From Solanum dulcamara (Eukaryota > Streptophyta > Magnoliopsida > Solanales > Solanaceae), in NCBI RefSeq assembly GCF_947179165.1, contig NC_077238.1, positions 71,614,757-71,678,756 on the forward strand: 64,000 nucleotides of DNA. The letters are read 5' to 3'. Numbering within the stretch: the first letter of the stretch is position 1; the number at the start of each line of letters is the position of its first letter. The position numbers were made by a program, and so were the translations under genes. The notes beneath the pieces were generated by a model. The model was not told where the DNA came from and made no database searches. It saw nothing but the letters and a program-made list of their open reading frames with translations. Shown piece after piece: positions 11,015 to 22,726 of this stretch.

Positions 11015-12274
11015 CTACATCAATACACATCCCAACCCAACTCTAGAAGTATCACAATAGATTGCAAAACCATACGTTCCTTCGGGTAGGGATAGTATTG
11101 GAGCAGTAGTCAATCTAGCTTTCAACTCTTGAAAACTTTTCTCACAAGCTTCAGACCATTGAAACTTAGCCTTCTTCTGAGTCAGCTTAGTCAATGGTAA
11201 GGATATGGATGAAAATCCCTCAACAAACCTCCTGTAGTAACCAGCCAAACCTAAGAAACTCCTTATGTCAGTTGGAGAGATGGGTCGGGGCCAGTTCTTA
11301 ACTACCTCAATCTTTTTAGTATCAACTTGGATTCCATCACCAGATATAATATGACCTAGGAATGCTACAGACTCAAGCCAAAACTCACACTTCGAAAACT
11401 TAGCATATAACTCCTCCTCCTTAAGAGTTTGAAGGACAATCCTAAGGTGATTAGCATGCTCACTCTTACTTCTAGAGTAGACCAAAATATCATCGATGAA
11501 GACAATTACAAACGTATCCAGGTATGGCTTAAATACCTGGTTCATGAGGTCCATAAAAGCTGCTGGAGCATTTGCCAATCCAAAGGACATAACAAGAAAC
11601 TCAAAATGACCATAGCGGGTTTGAAAAGCCGTCTTCGAGATGTCATATTCTCTCACTTTCAACTGGTGATAGCTTGATCTGAGGTCTATCTTAGAGAAGC
11701 ATGTGGCACTCTGAAGTTGGTCAAATAAATCATCTATTTTGGGGAGAGGATACTTGTTCTTTATAGTGACCTTGTTTAGTTGTCGATAATCAATACATAT
11801 TCTAAGGTACCCATCTTTCTTTCGCACGAATAAGAGAGGAGCGCCCCAAGATGAGACACTTGGCCTAATAAACCCCTTATCTAGGAGGTCTTTCAGTTGT
11901 TCTTTCAACTCTTTCAACTCAGCAGGAGCCATCCTATAAGGAGGAATAGAGATAGGTTGTGTATCAGGAAGGACATCAATACCAAAGTCTATCTCTTTAT
12001 CAGGAGAGATTCCGGGTATATTCTCAAGAAAGACTTTAGGAAACTCATTCACAATAGGGACTGACTCAAGAGATGGAGTCTGATCATTAATATTTTTGAC
12101 TCGAACTATATGATATATACATCCCTTAGAGATTAATTTTCTGGCCTTAAGGTAGGAAATAAATTTACCCCTAGGCACTACAGAATTCCCCTTCCACTCT
12201 AAGATAGGCTCATTTGGAAATTGAAATTTGACAATTCGGGTCCTACAATCAACTGAAGCATAATAAGAATAAAG
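11015..12274 (-). pseudogene. Element 1 reverse transcriptase and RNase H start
   Basis: Full RT domain with an intact FIDDILVYS catalytic block (11504-11478). A protease-RT linker lies upstream (12274-12178) and the start of RNase H downstream, with the Asp of CDTSRVG. It ends at TAG 11017-11015, where element 2 has Gln after LM. It would be catalytically plausible but for the nonsense codons. Confidence 0.92.
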
Positions 12275-12868
12275 TCAGTCCATGCCAAGAATTACATTAA
12301 AATCAACCATGTCCAACTCAACTAAGTCAACTATGGTATCCCTATGATAGATTGACACAGTACAATTTCTATAGACCCTCTCAGCTAAGATAGACTTACC
12401 AACAGGAGTAGACACGCTGAAAGACTCAAGAAGACACTCAGGAAGGATGTCAAATTTACTAGCCAAGTAAGGAGTCATAAAAGATAACGTAGCACCCGGA
12501 TCAAGTAATGTATACACATCAAAAGAAAGGACTCGGAGCATACCAGTAACAACATCGGGTGCATTCTCTTGGTCTTGGCGACTACCCATAGCATACAGAC
12601 GGTTGGTTCCCCCACCTGTACTTGAAGCTGCACCTCTATGATTACCTCTATTTTGTGGAGCTGCAGAAGAAAACTGAGCTCTACTACTTCCATCTCCCTG
12701 TCTCTTTGAAGGACACTCATTCTGGAAGTGACCTGTCTTTCCACATCCGTAGCAAGCATTGGTGCCTACACGACACTCTCCCAAATGGAGCCTCCCACAT
12801 CTAGCACATGGTAGTTTCCCTCTAGAACCTTGAGCCATACTTAATTGGGACTGAGAACCCTGAGATCA
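12275..12868 (-). pseudogene. Element 1 zinc knuckle and aspartic protease
   Basis: CCHC zinc knuckle CYGCGKTGHFQNEC near 12750-12709, then a retropepsin-like domain with LLDPGATLSF (Asp-Pro-Gly in place of Asp-Thr/Ser-Gly) and the ending VILGMD. TGA at 12277-12275 follows the Asp where Trp is usual, and TGA at 12868-12866 precedes this part. Same frame as gag. Confidence 0.88.
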
Positions 12869-12958
12869 GAAGTTTTGGTGACTTAGCAATCTCTGATCAT
12901 ATCTGGTATTAGGTGTAAAAGCATTTGTTGGGGAAGGTGCATAATTGGAAGACCTTTT

Positions 12959-13858
12959 CTAAAAGAAAGACTTGTTACCCTTCCCTTGCTTCTGCTCATT
13001 CTCATGCCCAGCAGACTTAGCCTTCTTGCTTAGGTGTTCCTCTCGGTCCTTTTTCTTGTCATCCTCAACCTGCTGAGCATACACCATCAATCTAGAAAAA
13101 TCCATGTCAGAAATCATTAACATTGCCTTACATTCTTTCTTTACATGTTTGCCTAGGCCAGAGACAAACTTTCTCATCTTAGACCTCATATGAGGAATCA
13201 TTTTTGAGGAATATTTGGACAACTGAATAAACTTCAAACTATACTCTTTCACAGTCATACTCTCCTGCTTGAGGTTTACAAACTCCTCAATTTTTGCTTC
13301 ACGTAACTCTTGGGGAAAGAAGTTATCAAGAAATGCTCTTTCAAACTCATCCCAAAAAGCAGGCTCTGCATCCTCACCTCTACTTTCTTTCCACTGGTTA
13401 TACCAGACATTTGCCACATCCTTGAGTTGATAAGACACCAACTCAACCCCCTCGATCTCTGTAGCATGCATCGCTTTTAGTATCTTCCACATCTCATCAT
13501 TAAAATTTTGGGGGTCTTCATCAACGTTGGAACCCGTGAAGACCGACGGATTCATTCTCAAAAAATCTCTGATCCTCGTGGCAGCAGACGACTCTTGATA
13601 ACTAGAGCTAGGAGTTGGTGAACTCTGGCTACTATTTCGAGCAGCCACTAACTGGGTGAGCATAGCAATCACTCCTCGAAAATCTTCTTCAGAAGTACGA
13701 GTGGTCTGAACAGTAGGTACTTGGGGTACCTTAGTAGACCTTGCAGGTCGGCCCCTAGTTCTCCGTGGAGGCATCACTGACTGTGAAATCGCAGTGCTGG
13801 CAGCGTTCCTCTGACTAGTTGAATGTTTAGGAGGCATGTTTGAAACGTGTAAACGCAC
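12959..13858 (-). pseudogene. Element 1 gag (capsid)
   Basis: 299-codon frame. The likely start is the second Met (13837, MPPKH), because element 4 gag starts the same way. It has a basic N-terminus (PPRRTRGRPARS), then the gypsy capsid (UBN2-like) domain with VSYQLKDVANVWYNQW near 13449-13400 and FVNLKQESMTVKEYSLKF. It stops at TAG 12961-12959, where element 4 has Gln. The product packages element RNA in virus-like particles. Confidence 0.9.
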
Positions 13859-14038
13859 GAATTAGAAAGGAAGCTTTTATAGAGTTAAACTCTATCGCAC
13901 GAACTCAGATTATAAAAGAAGTGAAAAAATTCCTAATGTCCTATAGCTTCCTTATTATAAGTGTGGTGCACGACACACCCATAAACAAGACTCTACTAGA
14001 CACGGCTTCATAGACACCCTAGAACTCTTGAACTCTAT

Positions 14039-14050
14039 GCTCTGATACCA
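14039..14050 (-). promoter_or_regulatory. Primer-binding site of element 1 (tRNA-Met initiator)
   Basis: The minus strand reads TGGTATCAGAGC, a perfect match to the initiator tRNA-Met 3' end, four bases inside the 5' LTR boundary. Confidence 0.93.
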
Positions 14051-14054
14051 AGTT

Positions 14055-15005
14055 TGTCACTCCCCGAGAGGGTACCCTAGGCGTGGCCGGCACTCAAAAA
14101 CCATTTCTGGCTTCTGAGAGAACCACTTGGTCTCATTTCTTATTTATTCATCAGTGGAAGACTTAAGAATACTAATGTGGGCTTGTCATAATCAAAGGAA
14201 AAATAGATAATTCTTAGAAGAAGTAGTTTCTAAGGAGAACTACTCCGATTACATCATCAAACTCTGTCTATGAAGCCTCTAATACTCTTAGATGGTGCCA
14301 ATGACATGTCCATGGCTACCTGAAAAGAAATATAATACTCAATAATAATTAAAGGATAAAGAATTCCTCCGAATACAAGAAGGACTCACCAAATAGCTGA
14401 AAAATAATAATCTTCAACGAAACGCCTGTTGAGGATCTCTAACACCTGTATCTGCATCATAAAATGATGCATGTCGAATTACGTCAGTACGTGGAATATA
14501 CGAGTATGTAAAATGGCAGGAAGGTAAGGATAGATATCAATAAACTCCTCTCAAGAAAACTCAGCTCAAAACTCAACATCATCTCAACATCAATATGTAA
14601 TACATGTTTAAAATATAATAATAAAAATAATAGTAGTAAGCAATGCTTACTCAATTGGGAGTTTCTCTAACCGACAACCATCACTTATGAGCTAGCGATG
14701 ATACAACGAAGCGATGTCGTTGCCACATCCATCCAATACCTTTCCAGGGTAAAGGACATCACCATCTTGGATCCACTCATCAAAGTCCTCTTTTTGGGAC
14801 TTAAGAGGCATAGCCTCCATCCTATACTGGCTACGTAGTTCTGGGGTTTGAGTCAATTAAACTCTTACCCAACTCGGTGCTCAATACTACTCCCAAAATA
14901 TGTGCTCATATTAAATTCATCATCTAGTCTCATTGGACTTTAATTTAAATTATCAAACTCATCTCATTTCATGTTCATCAATCATTATACTTCCAAAAAC
15001 ATCAT
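14055..15005 (-). repeat. Truncated 5' LTR of element 1
   Basis: Matches 6811-7765 closely, mostly with transition differences, and then loses homology at about 15005. The U3, promoter and first donor are gone. It retains the splice-like cassette: TACTGAC 14489-14483, AG 14453-14452, 62-nt island 14451-14390, donor at 14389, and a 70-nt intron-like segment to 14320 ending TTTTCAG. Confidence 0.9.
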
Positions 15006-15082
15006 AGTTTACATAATATACATTTGACTTTATAAAATTACCAGACCATGTAAAATAATGTTATCCAAAGTTAGGACCTTAG
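15006..15082. other. Unassigned junction DNA
   Basis: 77 AT-rich bases between the broken LTR of element 1 and the first EPRV-B homology. I see no gene, repeat or terminal motif in it. Confidence 0.4.
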
Positions 15083-15599
15083 GGAGACGGACTTCAACTA
15101 CGGACTTTAAAATTAGAAAATAACTTGATAATGACCTTATACCTATCCTAAATATCTAAAAACTTTTCTATCTTACAAAATGACAAAAGTGTCATCTTCT
15201 TCTTATTTTCTACGCATACTATCCAATTAAAATTATTACAAAATAATAAATATAAGCTACTATTCACTATCCTATCTTATTACAAAATGAAAAAATTAGC
15301 TATCAGTCGCTTTCATCTTCTTATCTTCTTGCCTTTCAAATCTTATCTTCTACGTATCTTCTCAATAAAGACAAAATTTAGTCACCATCAGTTAGAGATA
15401 TGTCATTATCATCTCTTTTATCATCTTCTATCTTTGACTTGTTGGCCTTATCTTTTCATCTTCATTATCTTGTTCTATCCGTCCATCTGTCTTTGTTTTA
15501 TTCGGAAGATGTTGACATGGCATCTTCAATTATCTTTTCTTTCCTTGAGTAGCAGAATTCACATGTGCCTTTGGCGTGCTTCCTCATTTCGCACAATCG
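15083..15599 (-). promoter_or_regulatory. EPRV-B promoter remnant without TATA box
   Basis: Upstream promoter region after the TAV-like ORF. Words of the type TTACAAAATGAC (minus-strand GTCATTTTGTAA) occur at 15173-15188, decayed at about 15236, and at 15280-15295, at the same spacing as in the other copies. The region is broken at about 15083, so the TATA box and leader are absent. The 110-residue plus-strand ORF here is antisense and not called. Confidence 0.6.
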
Positions 15600-16570
15600 T
15601 TACTGAGCCTGGGGGCTAGACTTAATAATACCTTTATTAATTAAATTTATCTTTGTTTCCATATATCTTTTAGCTGGCGGCAGAGTGTTCTTTGACGGGG
15701 CAATCAAAATAGAGGAATGTATTTTGGTTCCTCCATAAGTTCTAAATCCTTTTTTGAAGCTGTGTTCCATATTTTGTAACACAATTCTTAATCCAATAGC
15801 ACGTCTATAATGGATATCTTTGTTGGTGAATCTTTGAAATATCTTTTTTTGAAAATTATTTATGATATTAAAATCATCAGCCTTTGTAATTTGCATAAAA
15901 TGGTAGGCAGAATATCTTTCTTCTTTGTGAAAATCTGGTCCGATAGAAATAAACTTAAGGACCAAAATATCTTTTAGGTAATCGTTGGGTTATTGAGATA
16001 ACAATCTTTTACTCCGTCTTGTACCCATGACGGTAGTCGACTAATTTCTGGAAAATTTGGAGAAGTAAGATGAATGGAATTTATAGCTCCAAAATCATAC
16101 CATTATTTAATTTCCCGAGGAGATGTATCTTGTAAATAATTTATTCGAGGATATATCCCCGTAAAATCAATATATCTATTTGAAGTAGTTTTGAGAGAAA
16201 ATAAATCTCTCATTATCTGTTCTTGATCTCCAATGGCTTGAAATAGCTTATCGAATTTTTCTTTAGATCACAAAGTAATTCCTTTTTTTAGATAATTGGA
16301 GTCTAAAAGATATTTTTCATACTTATCTTTTTCCTCCGTAGTTGTAGAGGTATTATCATCTTTTTGAGCTTTTATCAAGCTATTAATAATATCATAAGAA
16401 TCACTGCATTATCCGATTTTGAACATTATCTGGGCACATACACTGATTAATTTGTCAACAATCAGTTGTTTACAATCAAAATTAGTAATCTTGATAATAT
16501 CTGAAACTGTCTTTTGAATATCTTTAAATTCTTTATCAATATCTTGAAGATGGTCGTTAATTATTTCCAT
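15600..16570 (-). pseudogene. EPRV-B viroplasmin/TAV-like ORF (copy 1)
   Basis: Last ORF of the EPRV-B genome. It starts at ATG 16570-16568, overlapping the polymerase stop at 16559-16557 by 14 nt. The N-terminal part is helical and charged with many Asp, Ile and Lys. The C-terminal segment (15600-15965) ends in a Lys/Ser-rich tail. Position after RNase H corresponds to the translational transactivator/inclusion-body gene of caulimovirids. Several in-frame stops (for example before 16410 and near 15966) break it. Function is inferred from position, since I see no diagnostic motif. Confidence 0.6.
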
Positions 16571-18560
16571 CTCTGGTGAGAAAATCTGCTGCAATATTTT
16601 TGTTAGTTCGAACAATTTCGATATCGAAGGAATATTTGGATAATAACATTTGTCATCAAATAAATCATTTATATTCTGGTTTTAATGGAAGATTATTATG
16701 AACAAAAGCCTTTACTTGAGTATTATCAGTTCTAAGAGTAAATCGTTTAAGTAGTAAGAGGTAATATAATTTTTGACAACTTTTTACTACGGCTAACAAT
16801 TTTTTTATATTAATATGATATCTAGTTTGTGTATCTGAAAAAGTTCCGGAACAATATCTACATAAACTTTCTTATATCTTATTTTTATTAAGATCATAAT
16901 CTATCTTTTTTAATACTTCGCTCCAACACTGTTATGAAACATCTGTTTCTAAAATTAAATCATCACTATCTTTTGGTAATTGTACTTTTGGTAAGTTTTA
17001 CAAAGAGATTTATATCTTTTACTTTTTTCATTAAGATTTCATTAAATTCAAAGCTCTTATCCTTTTTTAATAATTCTTGAAATGACTTTCTTAGTTCAGC
17101 CAAATTTTGAATATAATCCGAAGCATAGTTAAGTATTCCTAAAAATCTTTGTACTTGCTTTTTATCGACTAATTTATCTGGGAAAATAAATATTTTTTCG
17201 ACGATATGGCTTTGTACTTTTATACCATGTCCATCAATTATCAATCCTAAAAATTCTATCTCATTTTTTAATAAGCTTGCTTTCTTTTTAGAAAGTGTTA
17301 ATCCATTTTCTAAGCATAAATTAGTAAACTTATTTAGGTGTATCAAGTGTTCTTCAAGACTATCAGACAAAACTAAAATATCATCAACGTAGACAAATAC
17401 ATAGTTATAATCTTTAAAGATATTATCCATGTTTCTTTGAAATATCTGTGGGACATTTTTTAATCCAAATGACATAACTAACCATTCATATTGCCCTTGC
17501 GGGGTAGAGAATGCAGTCTAATGAATACTATCTATATTCATTTTTATTTGCCAAAATCCGCTTTTACAATCAAACTTAAAAAATATCTTTTTGTTAGTAG
17601 TTCTATTAATTAGACTTTCTTTATGTGGTAGGAAATATCCATCAAATATAGTATTATCATTTAATTTTTTATAATGAATAACCATTCTTGGTTTATTTCC
17701 TACTATCTCTGCAAGGCTTCTAATCATAAAGGCTGGTGAGCTATGAGGGGAGTTATTAGGTCTTATTATTCTAAGACTTAATAATTCTTTAATCTGTTTT
17801 TGAAATTCTTCTTGGTCATCGGGGTTGTATCTCATTGGTTTTACTCTAATAACTTTGTCTTTATCCTTCATTTCTAACTTGGCTTCTATCTTATTTTTAT
17901 CCCAAAATTCTAAGGGATTTTCTGAAAAGCATTGTTCTAGCTTTTGTTTAATCATGCCTAAACTTTCTTCTAATTTATTAAAAGTTATCTGATATTCTAA
18001 CAAGTTGTTAGATTGTTGATTTATAGTCTGAGGGTTGTCCCAATCCGTATCGTATTGAAGTAATGGAGTACTTTTTGGAAAAATTGGCTTATCTTGATAT
18101 CCTATATCACCACGCTGGGCTGTGCGGGATGTAAAGTGAATAAGTAATCTTTTGGAGTAAGCAGTTTTAAATAGTTTTACCACAATAATATGTTGGCAAG
18201 GAGTTTTGAATTTTATTTGAAATAAAACTCTATCATATAAAACAGTATGAAACATTTCTAAAAAGTTGTTTCCACTAGAACATCTTGTCCAGTATTATGG
18301 AAATAAAATGGAGGACATTTTATTAGAAAATATCCTAGTATTATAATCGGTTGAGCAATTCCTTTAGACATTGTTATGATATTATTAGATATATCTTTTC
18401 CCTTAGTAACGGGTAATTCCTGATGATATTGTTTGGGGAATATTTCTGGTCTACAACAACATATTCCTGATCCGTTATTTATACAGACAGCAAAATATTC
18501 TGCTTTGTAATCTTTATAAGTTATTCCTATTGTTATATAGATACTATATAGACTTGTCAT
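16557..18560 (-). pseudogene. EPRV-B protease-RT-RNase H (copy 1)
   Basis: Starts at ATG 18560, overlapping the upstream ORF stop by 4 nt. The first 100 residues are retropepsin-like but carry NNGSG where DTG/DSG is expected, and a distal region equivalent to the L-G-N-N-F-L block. RT follows, with a stop at 17520-17518 replacing the Tyr found at the same place in the plus arm, and a catalytic YVDDILVLS block near 17398-17370. RNase H (ETD motif) lies near 16970-16950 and the domain ends at 16557. There are frameshifts near 18256 and 16966. Caulimovirid polymerase, moderately decayed. Confidence 0.85.
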
Positions 18561-19291
18561 TTTGATATGAAAATTATCTTATCGTCGTAAGTAATCTTGA
18601 TACCATGATCAAGGATATCATATGGTTTTACACTATCTAGGAAAGTGGTTTCTATCAGTATTTCTAACATGTCATTATTTTGTTCTGGTTCAACCAATAG
18701 TCTTATAGGTATAGTGTTATCTTTGAATTTTAAAATGATTTCTATCATGTTTGTTATTTCATGTCTTTTTCCATTAAAATCAGTATAAAGATGATTATCT
18801 TTTAGTTTATATTGTTGGAGATGGTTACATAGCCTAAGTCTAATGTAATTTCCACTAGCTCCTGTATCTAATAGGATGTTGATGGGAATAAATTGTATAC
18901 CATTAAAATATTCTCCTTTTATTTTATAATTTTTTATTTCATCATTTTTTGCTTCTAAGATAGGTTGTCTAACTCTTTCCGATTGTGTTCTTCTTATCAT
19001 CACTATAGGATTTATGACTCGAGTTTCCTCAAAGGATAGTCGAGATGTGGAATCTTGTTGATTGTACAAAGGTTTAGATTGTAAATCTAAATCTAATGGT
19101 ATATCTTCTATTTCTTGTATTTGTATTATACTAGGCATTTGTATCTGACTAACTTCCTCAAATAAATGGGGATAATCTATTGTCTCTTTTATGGCAAAGC
19201 AATCAGAATGATGTGTATTAGAAATAGCATATGAGATTATATATGTTATCGAATAGGGTCGATTGTTTTTATAAAAGAAATCTTTTCTTTC
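18557..19291 (-). pseudogene. EPRV-B movement protein C-terminus with fused retropepsin-like domain (copy 1)
   Basis: Open for 245 codons on the minus strand up to the inserted LTR. The first part continues the movement protein. The distal part contains LLDTGASGNYIRL near 18881-18843, a perfect aspartic-protease active site. Further on come ILIETTFL and a short beta-rich tail. It stops at TGA 18559-18557, overlapping the start of the polymerase ORF, which has its own protease-like domain. The same arrangement occurs in the plus arm at 41754-42335. Confidence 0.75.
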
Positions 19292-21596
19292 TGTCACGAC
19301 CCAAACCTAGGGCCTAGACGTGACATGGCGAATGAGGAACCCAAAAGTACCTCAAACAAACCTCTTAGCATTTTTTAGCCTTTCATAGGTAATGATGATA
19401 AATAAATAAGCAAAAATTATAATAGTAAATCTTCAACTTACATATGTCCAATAATACCTCTAACTATTAGATTTAACGGGGGTAAGACAAGTCCCTAGCT
19501 CACCCTCAATCATAATAGAAGAAATGCCATAATAAAATATCTCAACATATCATAAGCTAGAAAGATAAAAGAGTATTGTTCTCGGAACATGGGAACTCAT
19601 CAAAAGTAGTCTTCAATGAAATCTCAACTAGCCACGTAAAGGAGAACGAGGAGAAGCACTGATCCCTACATGGTAATATCATGTAGGCAAAAGAGTATGC
19701 GTTAGTACTTTAAATGTACTAAGTATGTAAGGATGCATGGACATTGAGGAAACTTTAAAACATTTCTATAATATGAAACATAATGTAATGCATGCATAAT
19801 AAATCATATAAATATCCTTTTAAACATTCATTTTATGGGGAAATGACCATAACCGACATTTAAGACCATGCGAACTATTACATGGAATCCAACATAACTC
19901 TCTACGTTGGCCGGGGAGACTACTTGCCAGGTAGAACTCCATCAACTTCATTCATTTCTTTAACTTTAATTTTAAGGGCTTTCATGGATCCATTAGCCTA
20001 AGCCTACAAGGGCTCCTATGTTGGCATATAGTTAATGAGACAAGGGGTTGCTAGTAGGATTCCCTTACCGAATCCCACCTTAATGACTCATTCGGTGCTA
20101 AGTCAATCCCACAGAATAGTTTAATACTTTAAAATAGTCATAGCATATAACTTGTGAATTTAAAATATCATATTCGGTAGAATAGCTCATTAAAATATTT
20201 GGTAATTTGAATATGCAAGAATTGTCTTTATTGCATAAAGAATCCATCATTCATATCATTTCATCATTCTTTCATTCTATAAGACTCCCTTTTGATCATA
20301 GATATTGCTTTAATAAACATTCATTTGGACTCAAAGCTTTCAAGTCAAAAACTAGGTGGGTTCAAATCACTTCAACTTGCAAACATGTATGTAAATAAAT
20401 ATACATAAATACTTTGAAATCCATTGATTAAAAATTATGCTTTAAACAACTCACCATGAATTTCAAGAACCTTTAAATAGATAAATAGAGGAATTATTTA
20501 CAAACCATCAATTCATACATGTAAAATTATGTCGCATTAAAATAGACCAATAATCATTAGTTTAACCATGATTCATACTATTGAGTAAAAATAAGAATTA
20601 TCATAAGAAAATATTATTTGAAATCAGGAAACTTAATTAAAAGAGTTTTTGGACTACATGGGTGGAAGAACCCATGGATAAACACCCACATAACTTAGAG
20701 TAAAGCTTAAAGAAAATAAATATAATTTATCATATAATTAAAATAATTTAGACATGAGAGTGGAAGGAATACTCTCATTGAAGCCTTACATACTTGGAAT
20801 CCGAAGCTTTAGTCAGAACCGAAGGACTTAATAAACACTCTTGACTCCTAGCTTTTCTCCCCGCCGAAACGTTTTGTGTACTACCCGGAGTATATGAATC
20901 ATTGGAATAGTATTTCTTCACTACTAAGAACTAAAACTATATTTGAGAATGAGTAAAGAAGTGTATAGAGAGAAAAATTGCTTGAGAAAGCTTGATGAAT
21001 AAAATGAGGAAATAAGGTAGGTATTTATAGGTGTGGAGGAGGAACCTAACAATAAATAAAATAATTATAAAACAAATCTAAAAATTTAATGGAAAATTGT
21101 GATGTCATGGGTGAGGTTAAATGGAGGACAATTGATGTCATGAGTGATGTCAAATGTATCTAGATCTTTCCATGGTAGGTTAGATGAGTTCTTTTTAACA
21201 GAATACTCTTCTTCGGAGCTGCGTTTGAATACGATAAATTCCTTATTAGGATTTGGTATCTCATAAGAATTGTACATATGGAAGTCTAGTTTCATATCGT
21301 TCAAGAATCAACCAATTTGGATAATCCTACAGTGCGATATGAGTTTTCTTCTATAAATACTCTATTCCGCCACAACATCCTATCTTATAAAAATTAATTT
21401 ATTTGACCTACTTAACCTCCGAAACTTAAATTATAGTCTTCACAAAAGTTGTAGGTAATGATCCTGTGGTTACCTAAAAATTTGAATCATCCAATTTGGA
21501 CAATCCTATAAAAAGGTATACCCAAAATACAGAGGTTATATCATTGTTTAGAAGAGAATTGAAACATCGTATACAACATTTTTAAGGGATGTTACA
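19292..21596 (-). mobile_element. Solo LTR-A inserted in EPRV-B movement gene
   Basis: 2305 bp, inverted relative to 332-2654. It begins TGTCACGACCC and ends GATGTTACA. The flanks are CTTTC (19287-19291) and CTTTT (21597-21601), a 5-bp target duplication with one difference. The uninterrupted viral sequence is present at about 22735-22765. TATA near 21018. The ORFs at 20207-20398 and 21086-21304 inside it are not genes. Confidence 0.9.
19601..20793 (-). other. LTR splice-like cassette in solo LTR 19292-21596
   Basis: Donor GTATGTAAGG starting at 20793. TACTAAC at 19707-19701, AG at 19667-19666, island 19665-19601 (65 nt). The second donor is decayed: ATGAGT stands where other copies have GTGAGT. 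Confidence 0.5.
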
Positions 21597-21890
21597 CTTT
21601 TAAAATTATGTATTAAGCTTAAAGTTTTATCAAAGTCTTTATCTAGAAGATGGTATGAAATTCTAGGATAAACATTAAATTTAATCTTTTCGTATTGTAA
21701 ATTTCCTCGTAGTATTCCTAAGCAGACTTCTTTCTTGTTTATTATCCTATTATCTATAATAGCTAAATCTATTGGGGTATCTAGACCTTCTCTAAATGTG
21801 GATTTTATTATTATCTGGATTGCTTCTATATGTATCCATCCTAGAGTATTTCGAATTTCTATTTTTATTTTTCATAATTTATCTTGAATA
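21597..21890 (-). pseudogene. Duplicated EPRV-B movement-gene fragment
   Basis: Matches about 22748-23040 with scattered substitutions. It is the continuation of the copy cut by the solo LTR and is repeated again beyond the LTR fragment at 21889-22726. The two viral copies overlap by about 320 bp, so part of the movement gene is present twice. Confidence 0.75.
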
Positions 21891-22726
21891 TTAAACATTT
21901 ATGTGGGATTGACTTAGCACCGAATGGGTCATTGAGGTGGGATTCGGTAAGGGAATCCTACTAGCAACCCCTTGTCTCATTAACTATATGCCAACATAGG
22001 AGCCCTTGTAGGCTTAGGCTAATGGATCCATGAAAGCCCTTAAAATTAAAGTTAAAGAAATGAATGAAGTTGATGGAGTTCTACCTGACAAGTAGTCTCC
22101 CCGGCCAATGTAGGGGGTTATGTTGGATTCCATGTAATAGCTCGCATGGTCTTAAATGTCGGTTATGGTCATTTTCCCATAAAATGAATGTTTTAAAGAA
22201 TATTTATATGATTTATTATGCATGCATTACATTATGTTTCATATTACATAAATATTTTAAAGTTTCCTTAATGTTCATGCATCCTTACATACTTAGTACA
22301 TTCAAAATACTAACGCATACTCTTTTGCCTACATGATATCACCATATAGGGATCAGTGCTCCTCCTCGTTCTCCTCCACGTGGCTAGTTGAGATTTCATT
22401 GAAGACTAGTTTTGGTGAGTTCCCATGTTCCGGGAACAATACTTCTTTATCTTTCTAGCTTATGATATGTTGAGATATTTTACTATGGCATTTCTTCTAT
22501 TAAAATTGAGGGTGAGCTAGGGACTTGTCTTAGCCCCGTTAAATCTAATAGTTAGAGGTATTGTTGGACATATGTAAGTTGAAGATTTACTATTATAATT
22601 TTCGCTTGTTTATTTATCATCATTACCTATGAAAGGCTAAAAGAATGTTAAGAGGCTTGTTTGAGGTACTTTTGGGTTCCTCATTCGCTATGTCACGTCT
22701 AGGCCCTAGGCTTGGGTCGTAACAGT
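21889..22726 (+). mobile_element. LTR-A fragment, 5'-truncated, with splice-like cassette
   Basis: Matches the distal 830 bases of the solo LTR at 332-2654 in plus orientation and ends GGGTCGTAACA. It lacks the U3 and promoter. The junction on the left has a few shared AT bases and no target duplication. It retains TACTAAC 22308-22314, AG 22348-22349, a 65-nt island 22350-22414 and GTGAGT 22415-22420. Confidence 0.8.

Larger units (their letters stand above)
6811..15005 (-). mobile_element. Ty3/gypsy chromovirus element 1 (Tekay/Del-like), 5' LTR truncated
   Basis: Minus-strand element: 5' LTR remnant 14055-15005, primer site 14039-14050, a single gag-pol frame 13837-9110, polypurine tract near 8970-8982, complete 3' LTR 6811-8968. 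Domain order gag, zinc knuckle, protease, RT, RNase H, integrase, chromodomain fits the Tekay/Del chromoviruses. The left flank is EPRV-A leader. The right end is deleted inside the 5' LTR, so no target duplication can be scored. Confidence 0.93.

Noticed and set aside
15287..15619. 110-residue plus-strand ORF, identical again at 26390-26722
   Set aside because: It is antisense to the EPRV-B promoter and TAV end. The identity reflects the recent duplication of the whole 1.9-kb segment, and no domain is visible.
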